The notes under the pieces are model-generated. The model was not told the origin of the DNA, searched no databases, and saw only the letters and a program-made list of their open reading frames with translations. Below are positions 1-9,136 of a DNA stretch of 64,000 nt, piece after piece. Made by a program: the position numbers and the translations under genes. The first letter of the stretch is position 1; each line of letters begins with the position of its first letter. The stretch is from NCBI RefSeq assembly GCF_027924405.1, contig NZ_AP026978.1, positions 682,001-746,000 on the forward strand, written 5' to 3'. The stretch is from Nocardia sputorum (GTDB taxonomy: Bacteria > Actinomycetota > Actinomycetes > Mycobacteriales > Mycobacteriaceae).

Positions 1-2
1 TG

Positions 3-311
3 TGCGGCACGTACGGGCTCATGCGCAACGCGGAGTACTGGCACGACCCCGACACCTTCGACCCGGAGCGCTTCGCCGAGCATCGCCGCGAGGACCGATC
101 GCACCGCTTCGCGTGGGCGCCCTTCGGCGGCGGGGCGCACAAGTGCATCGGCCTCTACTTCGGCGGTATGACGGTGAAAGCCGTTGTCCATCAGATGCTG
201 TTGCGGTACCGCTGGAGCGTGCCGGACGGCTACCAGGTGCCGCTGGTCGCCGGGACCGGGCCGGTGCCCGCCGACGGCCTGCCCATCCGGCTGGAGCGGA
301 TCGACCGATGA
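3..311 (+). CDS. Cytochrome P450, C-terminal fragment (cut by window edge)
   Basis: This is the last ~100 residues of a cytochrome P450 monooxygenase; the 5' part lies outside the window. The heme-binding loop FGGGAHKCIG supplies the axial cysteine thiolate, and it is preceded by the meander segment with FDPERF. The stop codon overlaps the ATG of the following ferredoxin (ATGA), so the two are translationally coupled and the ferredoxin is the likely electron donor. The CYP subfamily and substrate cannot be told from this fragment. Confidence 0.95.
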   Translation, partial: CGTYGLMRNAEYWHDPDTFDPERFAEHRREDRSHRFAWAPFGGGAHKCIGLYFGGMTVKAVVHQMLLRYRWSVPDGYQVPLVAGTGPVPADGLPIRLERIDR

Positions 312-493
312 GAATCGTCGCCGACCGCACCGTGTGCGCGGGGCACGGCATGTGCGAAGCACTGGCTCCCGATCTGTTCCGGGTCGGCGCGGACGGGATC
401 GTCGCGCCGGTCGACACGGTCACCTCGCCCGAGCGGGACCTGCTCCAGCTCGTCGTGGACAGTTGCCCGGTCCAGGCGCTGCGCCTGGCCTGA
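308..493 (+). CDS. 3Fe-4S ferredoxin, P450 redox partner
   Basis: A 61-residue ferredoxin. Cys10, Cys16 and Cys53 are the cluster ligands, in the arrangement C-x2-H-x2-C ... CP seen in the small actinobacterial [3Fe-4S]/[4Fe-4S] ferredoxins encoded next to P450s. The residue at the variable ligand position is His13 instead of Cys, a known variant in mycobacterial and streptomycete P450 ferredoxins. The ATG overlaps the P450 stop. Its role is electron transfer to the upstream P450 in the cytoplasm; that pairing is inferred from the coupling. Confidence 0.93.
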   Translation: MRIVADRTVCAGHGMCEALAPDLFRVGADGIVAPVDTVTSPERDLLQLVVDSCPVQALRLA

Positions 494-582
494 GGTCCGC
501 CGGTCCGTTTTGCGTGACCGGGGCTGGGTACCGCGAACTGCGACGCTCTAGTCCATCGACGCGAGAGGACCGGTGACACCCC

Positions 583-816
583 ATGGCCACCTGCGACACC
601 TGCGGAAACGAGTACGACAAGACGTTCACCATCACCCGCGACGGTACGTCCGCCACCTTCGACAGTTTCGAATGCGCGATCAACGCCATGGCCCCGACGT
701 GCACGCACTGTTCCTGCCGGATCCTCGGGCACGGCGTCGAGGCGCGCGGGGACTACTTCTGCTGCGCGCACTGCGCCCACGAAGCAGGTCACCCGGCGCT
801 GGTCGATCACGTCTGA
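583..816 (+). CDS. Small Cys/His-rich putative metal-binding protein
   Basis: A 77-residue protein with CDTCGNEY at the N-terminus and a second cluster CTHCSCRILGHG ... FCCAHCAHEAGH, giving nine cysteines and several histidines able to bind zinc. It resembles the small prokaryotic metallothionein-like or zinc-ribbon proteins annotated as hypothetical in actinomycetes; I am not certain of the exact family. A GAGAGGA purine stretch lies 13 nt before the ATG. It is convergent with the glycosylase gene downstream. Metal storage or sensing is an inference from composition only. Confidence 0.8.
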   Translation: MATCDTCGNEYDKTFTITRDGTSATFDSFECAINAMAPTCTHCSCRILGHGVEARGDYFCCAHCAHEAGHPALVDHV

Positions 817-846
817 ACCGGCTACCGAGCGGCGATGGGCGAACGG

Positions 847-1620
847 TCACCCGCGCGGCGCGTGACTTCGCCGCACCTGGAGCCCGGCGGTTTCCGCCGC
901 GTCGGCCAGCACCTCCTCCAGCATGGCCGGAGTGAGTCGTCCGGTGAAGGTGTTCTGCTGGCTGACGTGATAGCAGCCGAACAGATGCAGCGGGTTCCGG
1001 CCGGCATCGGCGGCGGCCAGTTCCACGTGCGCGCCGTGGCCGAACCGCGGTCGCGGGCGCGGCACCACCCAGCCCGCACCCGCGAGCACCGGGAGCAAGG
1101 CCTGCCAGCCGAACGCGCCGAGGACCACCACCGAGCGCACGGTGGGTGTCAGCAGACGCAGTTCGGTGTCCAGCCAGTGGCCGCAACGGTCCCGTTCCTC
1201 GGGCGTCGGCTTGTTGTCCGGCGGCGCACAGTGCACCGGGGCGGTGATCCGCACGCCGTCGAGCCGCAGGCCGTCGTCGCGGTCGACCGCGGTCGGCTGG
1301 TTGGCGAGGCCGACCGCGTACAGCGCCGCGTAGAGCACGTCCCCGCTGCGGTCGCCGGTGAACATGCGGCCGGTGCGGTTGCCGCCGTGCGCGGCGGGCG
1401 CGAGTCCCACGATCAGCATCCGGGCGTCCGCCGGGCCGAATCCGGGCACCGGACGGCCCCAATAGGTCTGGTCGCGGAAGGCGGCGCGTTTCTGCCGCGC
1501 GACGAGTTCGCGCCAGGCGACCAGGCGCGGGCAGGCGAAGCAGTCGGCGACCGCCGCGTCGAGCTCGGCGATGGACCGGCACACGTCAGTTCCCGGTGCC
1601 GGGGTCGGCGGCGTGGTCAC
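847..1620 (-). CDS. Family 5 uracil-DNA glycosylase (UdgB-like)
   Basis: A 257-residue base-excision repair enzyme that removes uracil and other deaminated bases from DNA. Four cysteines (about 27, 30, 131, 146) fit the [4Fe-4S] cluster of type 4/5 glycosylases. Motif A reads [19 protein letters not shown] (residues ~72-90), which lacks the catalytic Asp/Glu of family 1 and matches family 5. The C-terminal motif is [13 protein letters not shown] chose the GTG at 1620 as start because the next upstream region shows no coding character, although no clear ribosome-binding site is visible. Confidence 0.9.
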   Translation of the reverse strand: MTTPPTPAPGTDVCRSIAELDAAVADCFACPRLVAWRELVARQKRAAFRDQTYWGRPVPGFGPADARMLIVGLAPAAHGGNRTGRMFTGDRSGDVLYAALYAVGLANQPTAVDRDDGLRLDGVRITAPVHCAPPDNKPTPEERDRCGHWLDTELRLLTPTVRSVVVLGAFGWQALLPVLAGAGWVVPRPRPRFGHGAHVELAAADAGRNPLHLFGCYHVSQQNTFTGRLTPAMLEEVLADAAETAGLQVRRSHAPRG

Positions 1621-1938
1621 CGCGTGCGGCCGGGGCGGGCGCGCGGTGGCGGTCGGCGGGCGGTGTCTCGTTCATCAGGACTCCGTTCGGTGGTGCCGCG
1701 GAAGGGGCGAACCGGACGATCATGTCCACTATGCCTCAGCGCGACCGGCCGCCGCCGACCGCCGACGGGTCCCCGCCGGACGGCACCGCTTCGGACATCT
1801 GTCCAGTTCAGCGTGGTGATCGCGCGGCCGCCGACCGCGCTATGTGATCGGTACCACCCGGTCCGGGTTGGTAGCATGGCGATTCCGACCGACCGGACGC
1901 GGTGGTTCACCTCCGGCTTCCTTCGAAAGAGTCTTTCC
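1621..1938. other. Intergenic region with an imperfect dyad
   Basis: The 318 bp between the glycosylase start and the effector-binding operon has no convincing gene. Near its right end, positions 1852-1873 form a dyad with arms TACCACCCGG and CCGGGTTGGTA around TC; the arms differ by one inserted base. This could be an operator or hairpin for the genes that start at 1939. No strong -35/-10 pair is obvious. Confidence 0.4.
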
Positions 1939-2382
1939 ATGCAGTTTGAGATCGTCGAGCGGGACGAGACGTGGGTTGCCGGGCTGCCGGTACGCAGCCC
2001 CAAACGTGCGCTCGGGGAACTGCGTGACCGCGATCTGGAGGCCGCCTGGGCGGCGGTGTTGCACCAGGAGCTCGGCGGCCCGCTGGCCAGCGCCTACACC
2101 GATTACACCGGTGAGCTGGGCACGTACAACACCCAGATCGTCGGCTATCAGTGCGCGTCCTTCGACGACGTCACCCGTGGTCACCTGGTCGCGCGCCTGC
2201 CGCGCGGCGCCTACGCCCGTTTCTCCTCGGTCGGCAACTTCCCGCAGGTGATGACCGACCTGTGGACGCAGATCGCCTACGCCGAGGAACACAACCAGAT
2301 CAAACGGACCTATACCGGCGATTTCGAGTGCTATCCGCACGCCTACAAGATCGATCTGTACCTGGCGGTCGACGCGCGATGA
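1939..2382 (+). CDS. GyrI-like / AraC-type effector-binding domain protein, first copy
   Basis: A 147-residue stand-alone effector-binding domain related to the C-terminal ligand domain of AraC/BmrR-type regulators and to GyrI/SbmC. The core reads HLVARLPRGAYARFSSVGNFP followed by the Trp of DLWTQIAYAE and a C-terminal YLAV strand, typical of the fold. No DNA-binding domain is present. The ATG is preceded by GAAAGAG at a 7-nt spacing. Its stop overlaps the ATG of a second, related domain protein. These domains bind small amphipathic molecules; the ligand is unknown. Confidence 0.82.
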   Translation: MQFEIVERDETWVAGLPVRSPKRALGELRDRDLEAAWAAVLHQELGGPLASAYTDYTGELGTYNTQIVGYQCASFDDVTRGHLVARLPRGAYARFSSVGNFPQVMTDLWTQIAYAEEHNQIKRTYTGDFECYPHAYKIDLYLAVDAR

Positions 2383-2813
2383 GCTATGCGATCGTGGTGC
2401 GTGCCGAGGCGGTCTACGGCGGGCTGGTCGTCCCGCGCGTGCGCCCGAGCTTCAAGGTCAGCAACAGCGACCTGATCGAGTTCCTCAAGGACCGGCTGCG
2501 CGACCGTCAGGGTGGTGAGGGGCCGATGTACACGGTGTACGTGCCGGATCCGGCCGGGAACTACAACGCCGTGGTCTGCTTCGAGTACCCGTCCCCGGAT
2601 GCGGTGCCGGTGGGTGACGTCTTGGTGCGGGTGCCGAAAGGCGTCTACGCCCGTTTCGCGCCGAACGGCGACTATCACGATCCGGTAGAGGACGTCTGGG
2701 CGCAGGTCGACGACGCGACAGCGTCGGCCGAGGTCACCCGGGCCTACCGTGAAGAAATCGAGATCTGGCACGGCCCGGAGTCGGTCGAGTTGTTCATTTC
2801 GATCCTGGTTTAG
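2379..2813 (+). CDS. Effector-binding domain protein, second tandem copy
   Basis: A 144-residue protein whose core DVLVRVPKGVYARFAPNGDYH aligns directly with the first copy (RLPRGAYARFSSVGNF). The two are probably ancient paralogues, or the two halves of a split domain pair. The ATGA overlap with the upstream gene indicates coupled translation and possibly a heterodimer. No DNA-binding segment is seen. An AT-richer 247-bp gap follows; it contains TTGACC at 2883-2888 but no gene. Confidence 0.75.
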   Translation: MSYAIVVRAEAVYGGLVVPRVRPSFKVSNSDLIEFLKDRLRDRQGGEGPMYTVYVPDPAGNYNAVVCFEYPSPDAVPVGDVLVRVPKGVYARFAPNGDYHDPVEDVWAQVDDATASAEVTRAYREEIEIWHGPESVELFISILV

Positions 2814-3060
2814 CTTGCTGAATAGTAACTACGCCAGAACCGACTGGTCTCCATCTTATTTCCGATATCGATTCCGCCGGGGTTGACCTGCGAAAATATC
2901 GCATGTACCGCAGAGTTTTCGGGAGATTAGCCGGACGGCTGGTCAATTCCTGTCCGATGACGGATACTGCCCTGGGCAACTTCGTCTCGGCTCGGGCCGT
3001 GGGGGGCTGCATCGGGCTGGACTATCGCGCAGGGCAGCGCGGCGATGGAGTAGGAACAAC

Positions 3061-3834
3061 ATGACTGTGGATCTGATTGCAGTCGTGCCGAGGAACTCCC
3101 GTGGGCGGGGAGTGCGGCGGTATTACGACGCGCAATCCGAGTGTGCGTTCTTTGTCTCCGAACCGGCTGCGCAGCCGGAACTCTGGCGCCGGTATCTGCA
3201 CGGAGCGCGCGAGGTCTATCGGCGCTTCGGGGTGGAACACGCACTGGAATACGACGCGGTCGCCGACGGCGGTTCGACGGCGCTGTTCTTCGCCGCGCTC
3301 GACGCCGACGGCGACGTGGTCGCCGGGGCGCGGATGCAAGGGCCGTACAGCTCGGCGCGGCAGGCGCACGCGCTGGTCGAATGGGCCGGTCACCCCGGCG
3401 CGGACGACTTGCGGCGGATGCTCGCCGATCGGATACCGCAAGGCGTGATCGAGGCCAAAGGCGCATGGGTCGCGCGCGATGCGGCCAACCGGGCCGAACT
3501 CGGCGCGGCGATCTCGCGCACCGTGCTGCACGGCGCGCGCCTGCTCGGCGCGCGTTACGGCTTCGCGACGGTGGCCTCCTTCACCGTGCCCCGGCACGAG
3601 GCGTGCGGTGCCGTTCCAGCCGAGGGCATCCCCGCGGTGCCGTATCCGGACGAGCGCTACCGAACCGTGCCGTTGTGGTGGGACACCCGGAGCTACGCCG
3701 CGTTCGCCGAGGAATCGCAACGCACCCTGACGCACGGTGAGCAAGACGCACTGGGGCTGCCCGCCGTGCGTCCGTCCGATACGCGGTGCGGAATCGGCCG
3801 CCCGACAGAGGGCCGGCGCGGCCATGGGCGATGA
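3061..3834 (+). CDS. GNAT-fold / N-acyl-transferase-like protein of unknown substrate
   Basis: A 257-residue protein that I place tentatively in the GNAT/autoinducer-synthase-like fold. It has an alpha/beta layout, a GARMQGPY strand-turn region near residue 90, and a late segment ARYGFATVASFTVPRHEACG followed by YPDERYRTVPLWW, reminiscent of long-chain acyl-dependent acyltransferases. No canonical acetyl-CoA loop (RxxGxG/A) stands out. The stop overlaps the next gene by 11 nt, so it is the first gene of a three-gene operon with the E1/nitroreductase fusion and the c-di-GMP enzyme. A GGAGTAGGAA purine stretch precedes the ATG. The substrate and product are unknown. Confidence 0.7.
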   Translation: MTVDLIAVVPRNSRGRGVRRYYDAQSECAFFVSEPAAQPELWRRYLHGAREVYRRFGVEHALEYDAVADGGSTALFFAALDADGDVVAGARMQGPYSSARQAHALVEWAGHPGADDLRRMLADRIPQGVIEAKGAWVARDAANRAELGAAISRTVLHGARLLGARYGFATVASFTVPRHEACGAVPAEGIPAVPYPDERYRTVPLWWDTRSYAAFAEESQRTLTHGEQDALGLPAVRPSDTRCGIGRPTEGRRGHGR

Positions 3835-5962
3835 CCGGCCGCGTGCGGCCGACCACCGGCCGCTGATCCTCGACCCCGCCGATCCGGAGGACGCGCGGAT
3901 GCTCGCCGCGCTGCGCGACGACCCGCGCCTCGAATTCCGCGATCTGCGTGCGGCGTTACGCGCCGAACTCGGCAAAATGGTTGCTCCACCGGATATTCCG
4001 GAGGGCCCGGAAGCGGACCGCTGGATCTACTACCCGTGGCGGGCGGCGGTGATCGGATTGCCGGGTCCGCGTACTTTCCGGCTGATCCGGCTGGATCGCA
4101 ATCGGAACAAATTGACCAGAGCCGAACAGGACCGGCTGGCCGAACGCGCGATAGGGGTCGTCGGGCAAAGCGCCGGGAACGCGATCGCGCATCTGCTCGC
4201 CATGGAGGGCGTTTGCGGGGAACTGCGCCTGGCCGATCTGGACGAAATCGAATTTTCGAATCTCAACCGCGTCGCGGGAACTCTGTTCGACGTCGGCGTC
4301 AACAAATCGGTGGTAACCGCACGCCGTATCGCCGAATTGGATCCTTATCTGCCGGTGCGGATCTTCGAAGCCGGAATCGACGAGAATTCGGTGGACGAGT
4401 TCTTGGACGGCCTCGCGATCGTCGTCGAGGAATGCGATTCGCTCGATATGAAGCTGGTGATCCGTGAGGCGGCGGCCCGCCATCGTATTCCGGTGCTGAT
4501 GGAAACCAGTGACCGCGGTTTGCTGGACGTCGAGCGTTTCGATCTCGAACCGCAGCGCCCGGCGTTCCACGGGTTGCTCGGTGCGGTTCGCGCGGCGGAT
4601 CTGCGCGGACTGACGTCGAGGGAGAAGGCGCCGTTCGTGGTGCGGCTGCTCGGTGCCGCCGGGTTGTCGCCGCGGCTGGGCGCGAGCCTGGTCGAAGTCG
4701 GCGAGACGGTGACCAGCTGGCCGCAGCTGGCCGGTGACGTCGCGCTGGGCGCCGCGAGCGTGGTGGCCGCCGTACGGCGCATCGGCCTGGGGATGAAGCT
4801 GGCCTCCGGTCGGGTCCGGATCGACGTGGAACGGCATCTGGACGAACTCGCCGACCCGCCGCCGAACGACGAGCCGGCGTGGGCCGAGGCGCCGCCGGAG
4901 TCCGTCGCCGGACCCGTGGAAAGCGTCCTGGCCTGCGCACAGCGAGCGCCGTCCGGGGGAAACATGCAGCCGTGGTCGTTGCGCGCCGAGGCGGAGGACA
5001 TCGTCGTCGAACTGGCGCCGCAGCACAGCACTGCGATGGACATCGGCTACCGCGGCAGCGCCCTCGCGCTCGGCGCCGCCCTGTACAACGCGCGGGTCGC
5101 CGCGGCCGCGCACGGGGTGCTCGGGCCGCACGAGTTCATCGAGGGCGCGCCGGGATCCGGTCGTCTCGTCGCGCGCCTGCGGCTGGGGAACGAGCGGAGC
5201 GATGAGCTCGCCGCCGACTATCCCGCCGTTCTGCGCCGCGGAACCAACCGCAGGGTCGGCACCGGGACCAGGCTGGCCGACGGCGTTCTCGACACGCTCA
5301 CGGCGGTCGCCGAATCGGCCGGAGCCCATGTGCGCGCGGTTGTGGATCGGCAGGGGATCGAAGAAGCCGCACGTTTGCTGGGTGATTCCGACCGCATCCG
5401 GTATCTCACGCCCCGGTTATACGAGGAAATGCTCGCCGAAGTCCGCTGGGCGGAGGACGACGATCCGGATACCGGAATCGACGCGCGCAGCCTGGAACTG
5501 ACCGACGACGAGTGGGCGGCATTTCAGATCACCACTCGCGCCGACGTCATGGCGCAGTTGCGGTCCTGGTCGGGCGGCGCGGCGCTGGGGAAATACACCG
5601 GTGACCGGGTGCGCTCCAGCTCCGCCATTCTGGCGGTGACATTCGACGCGACCGACCCTCGATTGACCGGCTACGCGGAGGCGGGCGCCGCGGTCGCGCG
5701 GGTTTGGGTGCGCGCCGAACGCCTCGGATTGTCTGTCCAACCGATTTCCCCCGTATACCTCTACGCCCGACGCCGTGGCGAACTTGCTGCGATTTCCCCC
5801 GACTTCGCGGATACACTAGCGTCACTTCAGGGCCGTTTCCTGGACCTGCTGGAAGTGCCTGAGCATGAGACCATGGCGTTGGTGCTTCGCCTGAGCTATG
5901 CCTCCGCCGCCACCGTACGCAGCAGGCGGCGTCCGGTGCTCGGTGTGGACACCAGTAGTTAG
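3824..5962 (+). CDS. E1/ThiF-nitroreductase fusion (Rv1355c/MoeY family)
   Basis: A 712-residue two-domain protein close in length to M. tuberculosis Rv1355c. The first half is an E1-like (ThiF/MoeB) adenylating domain with nucleotide loop GVVGQSAG (~111-118), acidic strand ADLDEIE and SNLNR (~145-149). The second half, from ~365, is a nitroreductase-like flavin domain starting CAQRAPSGGNMQPW. The family is labelled a possible molybdopterin-synthesis protein, but no typical Cys-x-x-Cys zinc pair is visible and the fusion suggests another ATP- and flavin-dependent modification. The ATG at 3824 follows a CAGAGGG site; an in-frame ATG at 3737 would overlap the upstream gene by about 100 nt and is less likely. 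The next gene is only 16 nt away. Confidence 0.88.
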   Translation: MGDDRPRAADHRPLILDPADPEDARMLAALRDDPRLEFRDLRAALRAELGKMVAPPDIPEGPEADRWIYYPWRAAVIGLPGPRTFRLIRLDRNRNKLTRAEQDRLAERAIGVVGQSAGNAIAHLLAMEGVCGELRLADLDEIEFSNLNRVAGTLFDVGVNKSVVTARRIAELDPYLPVRIFEAGIDENSVDEFLDGLAIVVEECDSLDMKLVIREAAARHRIPVLMETSDRGLLDVERFDLEPQRPAFHGLLGAVRAADLRGLTSREKAPFVVRLLGAAGLSPRLGASLVEVGETVTSWPQLAGDVALGAASVVAAVRRIGLGMKLASGRVRIDVERHLDELADPPPNDEPAWAEAPPESVAGPVESVLACAQRAPSGGNMQPWSLRAEAEDIVVELAPQHSTAMDIGYRGSALALGAALYNARVAAAAHGVLGPHEFIEGAPGSGRLVARLRLGNERSDELAADYPAVLRRGTNRRVGTGTRLADGVLDTLTAVAESAGAHVRAVVDRQGIEEAARLLGDSDRIRYLTPRLYEEMLAEVRWAEDDDPDTGIDARSLELTDDEWAAFQITTRADVMAQLRSWSGGAALGKYTGDRVRSSSAILAVTFDATDPRLTGYAEAGAAVARVWVRAERLGLSVQPISPVYLYARRRGELAAISPDFADTLASLQGRFLDLLEVPEHETMALVLRLSYASAATVRSRRRPVLGVDTSS

Positions 5963-5978
5963 CGCGATCGGAGACAAT

Positions 5979-7847
5979 GTGCCACGGCGGACACTCGACT
6001 CGTTGGTGACCCAGGTCGCCTCTGAGCTCATGGGTGTGGACGCCACGACCATGGTCGCCGCTACCGAGCGGGTGCTCGCGCAGTTGGTCGAGTACTTCGA
6101 CGTGGATTTCAGCTACGTGCGGCACACCGACCGCGAACGGCGGGCAACCGTGCTCATCGCGGAGTGGCCGCACCGGCAGAACATTCCGGATCCCGACCCG
6201 CTCGGCGTGATCTACTTCGACGGCGCCGACCCCGTGTTCCGTGCCCTGGAGAACGCGACCGAACCGATGGTCGCGCGCCCGACCCCGGAGTTCGCCGACT
6301 ATCAGGAAACCGTCCGCCGCGGGTCCGGCATCGTGGGGGTGACCTCGGCTGCCGTGCCGCTGCTGTCGCGGGGCGAGCCGACCGGCGTGCTCGGATTCGT
6401 CAAGTCGGGCGATCGCGAGTGGAGCAATCGCGAACTCAACGTGCTCAAAGCCATCGCCGCGCTGTTCGCGCAACTGCAAGCCAGGGTGGTCGCGGAGGAA
6501 CGTCTCCGATATATCGCGCTGCACGACGACCTGACCGGGCTCGCGAATCGGCGGGCGCTGCTCGAGCACATGGAAGAGCGATTACGCGCGGGCAGTCCCG
6601 GCCCGGTGGCGGCCTTCTTCCTCGACTTGGATCGTTTGAAAGCACTCAACGATTTTCTCGGCCACACGGCCGGGGACAACTTCATCCGCACCTTGTCGAC
6701 GCGGCTGCGGGAGAACCTGGACCCGAACGACATGATCGCCCGCCTCGGCGGCGACGAATTCGTCATCGTGCCCGCCAAGCCGATGGACGCGGTGGCCGCC
6801 GAATACGAGGCCAACCGGATCCAGCAGCTGATCGCCCGGCGCGTCACCGTCGGCGGCGAGTCGGTCAGCCGGGGCGCCAGCGTCGGCGTGGCGCTCGGCT
6901 TCCCGGGCGAGACCACCGTCGCCGACGTGCTGCGCCGGGCGGATCATGCGCTGCTGTCGGCGAAATCCGGCGGTGGCAACGGCGTCGCGGTGTTCACCGA
7001 CACCATGCGCGCGCAATTCGAGCTCCAGGACGACGTGGAGCTCAACCTGCGCGGCGCGGTCTCCGACGGCTCGCTGCTGCTGCACTACCAGCCCGAGGTC
7101 GACCTGCGCACGGGCCGCATCGTCGCGTTGGAGGCGCTGGTCCGCTGGCTGCATCCGACCAGGGGGCTGTTGCCGCCCGCCGCGTTCGTCACCGTGGCCG
7201 AGGCCACCAACCTGGCCGGTGAGCTGGGGCGCTGGGTGATCCGGTCGGCGTGCGCGCAGTTCGCCGAATGGCGCAGGCGCGGCCTGGCGGGCAACGTGGT
7301 GATGCGGATCAATGTGTCGCCGGTGCAGCTGGTCAGCCTCGATTTCGTTGAGCGCATCGAAGACATCCTGCGCCTGTTCGGCATCGACGGCAGCTCGGTG
7401 TGCCTGGAGATCACCGAGCACGTCGTCGTGCAGGACCTGGCCCGCACCCAGGTGACGCTGCGCGGGCTGAAGCGGATGGGCGTGCAGATCGCCATCGACG
7501 ACTTCGGCACCGGCTACAGCTCGCTGTCGCATCTGAAGGCGCTGCCGGTGGACGCGGTGAAGATCGACCGGGGATTCGTACAACGGCTCGGGGCCAGCAC
7601 CGACGATCTGGCCATCGTGAAGTCCATCATCGGCCTGGCAGGCTCGTTCGGGCTCGGCGTGGTCGGCGAGGGCGTCGAGACGGCGGTCGCCGCGCGGACG
7701 CTGGTCGGCCTCGGGTGTTACCGCGCGCAGGGCTTCCTGATCGCGAAGCCGATGCCCGCCGAGCAGGTCGAGGCGCACCTCACCACGGGCCGGATTCCGC
7801 TCGACCTCGATCTGCCCCGGGCCGGGCGCGGGCTGCCCGCGCACTGA
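5979..7847 (+). CDS. GAF-GGDEF-EAL bifunctional cyclic-di-GMP enzyme (Rv1354c/DcpA-like)
   Basis: A 622-residue cytosolic protein, nearly identical in length to M. tuberculosis Rv1354c. Residues ~20-170 form a GAF-like sensor. A diguanylate cyclase domain carries an intact GGDEF (257-261), and an EAL phosphodiesterase domain carries EAL (384-386), DDFGTGYSSL (507-516), KID and GEGVE (563-567). All the expected metal and catalytic residues of the EAL domain are present, so both synthesis and hydrolysis of c-di-GMP look possible. The RxxD inhibitory site before GGDEF is replaced by DPND, so classical product inhibition is probably lost. The GTG start has CGGAG five bases upstream. It closes the three-gene operon. 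Confidence 0.95.
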   Translation: MPRRTLDSLVTQVASELMGVDATTMVAATERVLAQLVEYFDVDFSYVRHTDRERRATVLIAEWPHRQNIPDPDPLGVIYFDGADPVFRALENATEPMVARPTPEFADYQETVRRGSGIVGVTSAAVPLLSRGEPTGVLGFVKSGDREWSNRELNVLKAIAALFAQLQARVVAEERLRYIALHDDLTGLANRRALLEHMEERLRAGSPGPVAAFFLDLDRLKALNDFLGHTAGDNFIRTLSTRLRENLDPNDMIARLGGDEFVIVPAKPMDAVAAEYEANRIQQLIARRVTVGGESVSRGASVGVALGFPGETTVADVLRRADHALLSAKSGGGNGVAVFTDTMRAQFELQDDVELNLRGAVSDGSLLLHYQPEVDLRTGRIVALEALVRWLHPTRGLLPPAAFVTVAEATNLAGELGRWVIRSACAQFAEWRRRGLAGNVVMRINVSPVQLVSLDFVERIEDILRLFGIDGSSVCLEITEHVVVQDLARTQVTLRGLKRMGVQIAIDDFGTGYSSLSHLKALPVDAVKIDRGFVQRLGASTDDLAIVKSIIGLAGSFGLGVVGEGVETAVAARTLVGLGCYRAQGFLIAKPMPAEQVEAHLTTGRIPLDLDLPRAGRGLPAH

Positions 7848-7940
7848 GCGCACTTCCACAGCCGCCGGTTATCCGGTTCTTTCACGGCCGTTCACGCGTC
7901 GTTGGGCGCGGGTAACCCCGTCCGCTGCACGATCGGCCAC

Positions 7941-9069
7941 GTGCGCATAGTTCAGCTGGCGAACTTCTACGGCCCGCGTTCGGGTGGGCTGCGCACCGCG
8001 CTGCACCATCTGGGCGAGGGGTATGTCGCCGCCGGGCACGAGGTGGTGCTGATCGTGCCGGGTCCGCGCCGCTCGGAGGAGATCCTGCCCACCGGTGTCG
8101 CGCGCATCACGCTGCCGGCCTTGGCCATCCCGTGGACCGGGGGTTACCGCGCCGCGGATCCCCGCCGGGTGGCCGACGTCCTGAACGGATTGCGGCCGGA
8201 CGTGCTCGAAGGTGTCCGACCGGCTGACGCTGCGTGGTTTCGGGCGCTGGGCGCGGCGGCGCGAGGTGACCGGCGTGATGATCTCGCACGAGCGGCTCGA
8301 CCGCCTGTTGGGCCAGGTGCTGCCCGGCCCGCTGGCGCGGCGCTGCGCCGACGTGGCCAACCGGCACACCGCCACGGACTACGACATGGTCGTGTGCACC
8401 ACCCGGTTCGCTCGCGAGGAATTCCTGCGCATCGGCGCGCGGAACGTGGAACTGGTCCCGCTCGGGGTGGACCTCGAACTGTTCAACCCGCACCGGCGCG
8501 ATCGCAGGCTGCGCGCCGATCTCGGCGTGCCTGGTCATCCGCTGCTGGTGCACTGCGGCCGGTTGTCGGTCGAGAAGCGGGTGGATCGCAGCATCGAGGC
8601 GGTCGGGGCGTTGCGCGAAGCCGGTATCGAGGCGCGGCTGGTCGTCGCCGGGGACGGTCCGCGCCGGGACGCGCTGCAGCGGCGGGCCCGTGCGCTGGCC
8701 CCGCTGCCCGGCGGCGTGCCCGCCGTGCACTTCACCGGATTCATCTCCGAACGCGCGATGGTGGCCAGGTTGCTCGCCACCGCGGACGTCTCGCTGGCGC
8801 CGGGGCCGCACGAGACCTTCGGCCTCGCGGCGCTGGAAGCGCTCGCGGCCGGCACGCCGGTGGTGGCCAGCCGCTCCTCGGCGCTGGCGGACATCGTGAC
8901 CGCCGACTGCGGCGCGGTGGCCGCCGACCATCCCTCCGCGTTCGCGCGGGCGGTCCGCGACGTGCTGGCGATGCCGCAGGCCGGTCGCCGCAGGGCCGCG
9001 CGCAGCCGCGCCGAACAGTTCACCTGGCCGCGCGCTGTAGCGGGCATGCTTGCGGTCCTCGGTCGTTAG
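7941..9069 (+). pseudogene. Frameshifted GT4 glycosyltransferase (MgtA/PimB-like)
   Basis: The N-terminal part (MRIVQLANFYGPRSGGLRT ...) runs in one frame to ...GLRPDVLE, and the rest (VSDRLTLRGFG ... to ...MLAVLGR) runs in the next frame. Removing one G of the GG at 8211-8212 restores a single protein of about 375 residues. Its domains match the GDP-mannose-dependent transferases that glycosylate glucuronosyl or phosphatidylinositol acceptors in corynebacteria (Rv0557 type). Donor-site motifs GRLSVEKR, FTGFISE and PHETFGLAALEA are intact. This is either a recent single-base insertion that inactivates the gene or a sequencing error. The GTG at 7941 is the best start. Confidence 0.85.
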
Positions 9070-9136
9070 CGGCCCGCGGCCGTCGGCTGGATTACCCTGC
9101 GGGGAACCGATTCGGCGATTCGAGATGGGATGCGCA

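Noticed and set aside
835..1938. Long upstream part of the frame containing the first effector-binding protein
   Set aside because: It is antisense to the uracil-DNA glycosylase; only the part from the ATG at 1939 carries a domain.
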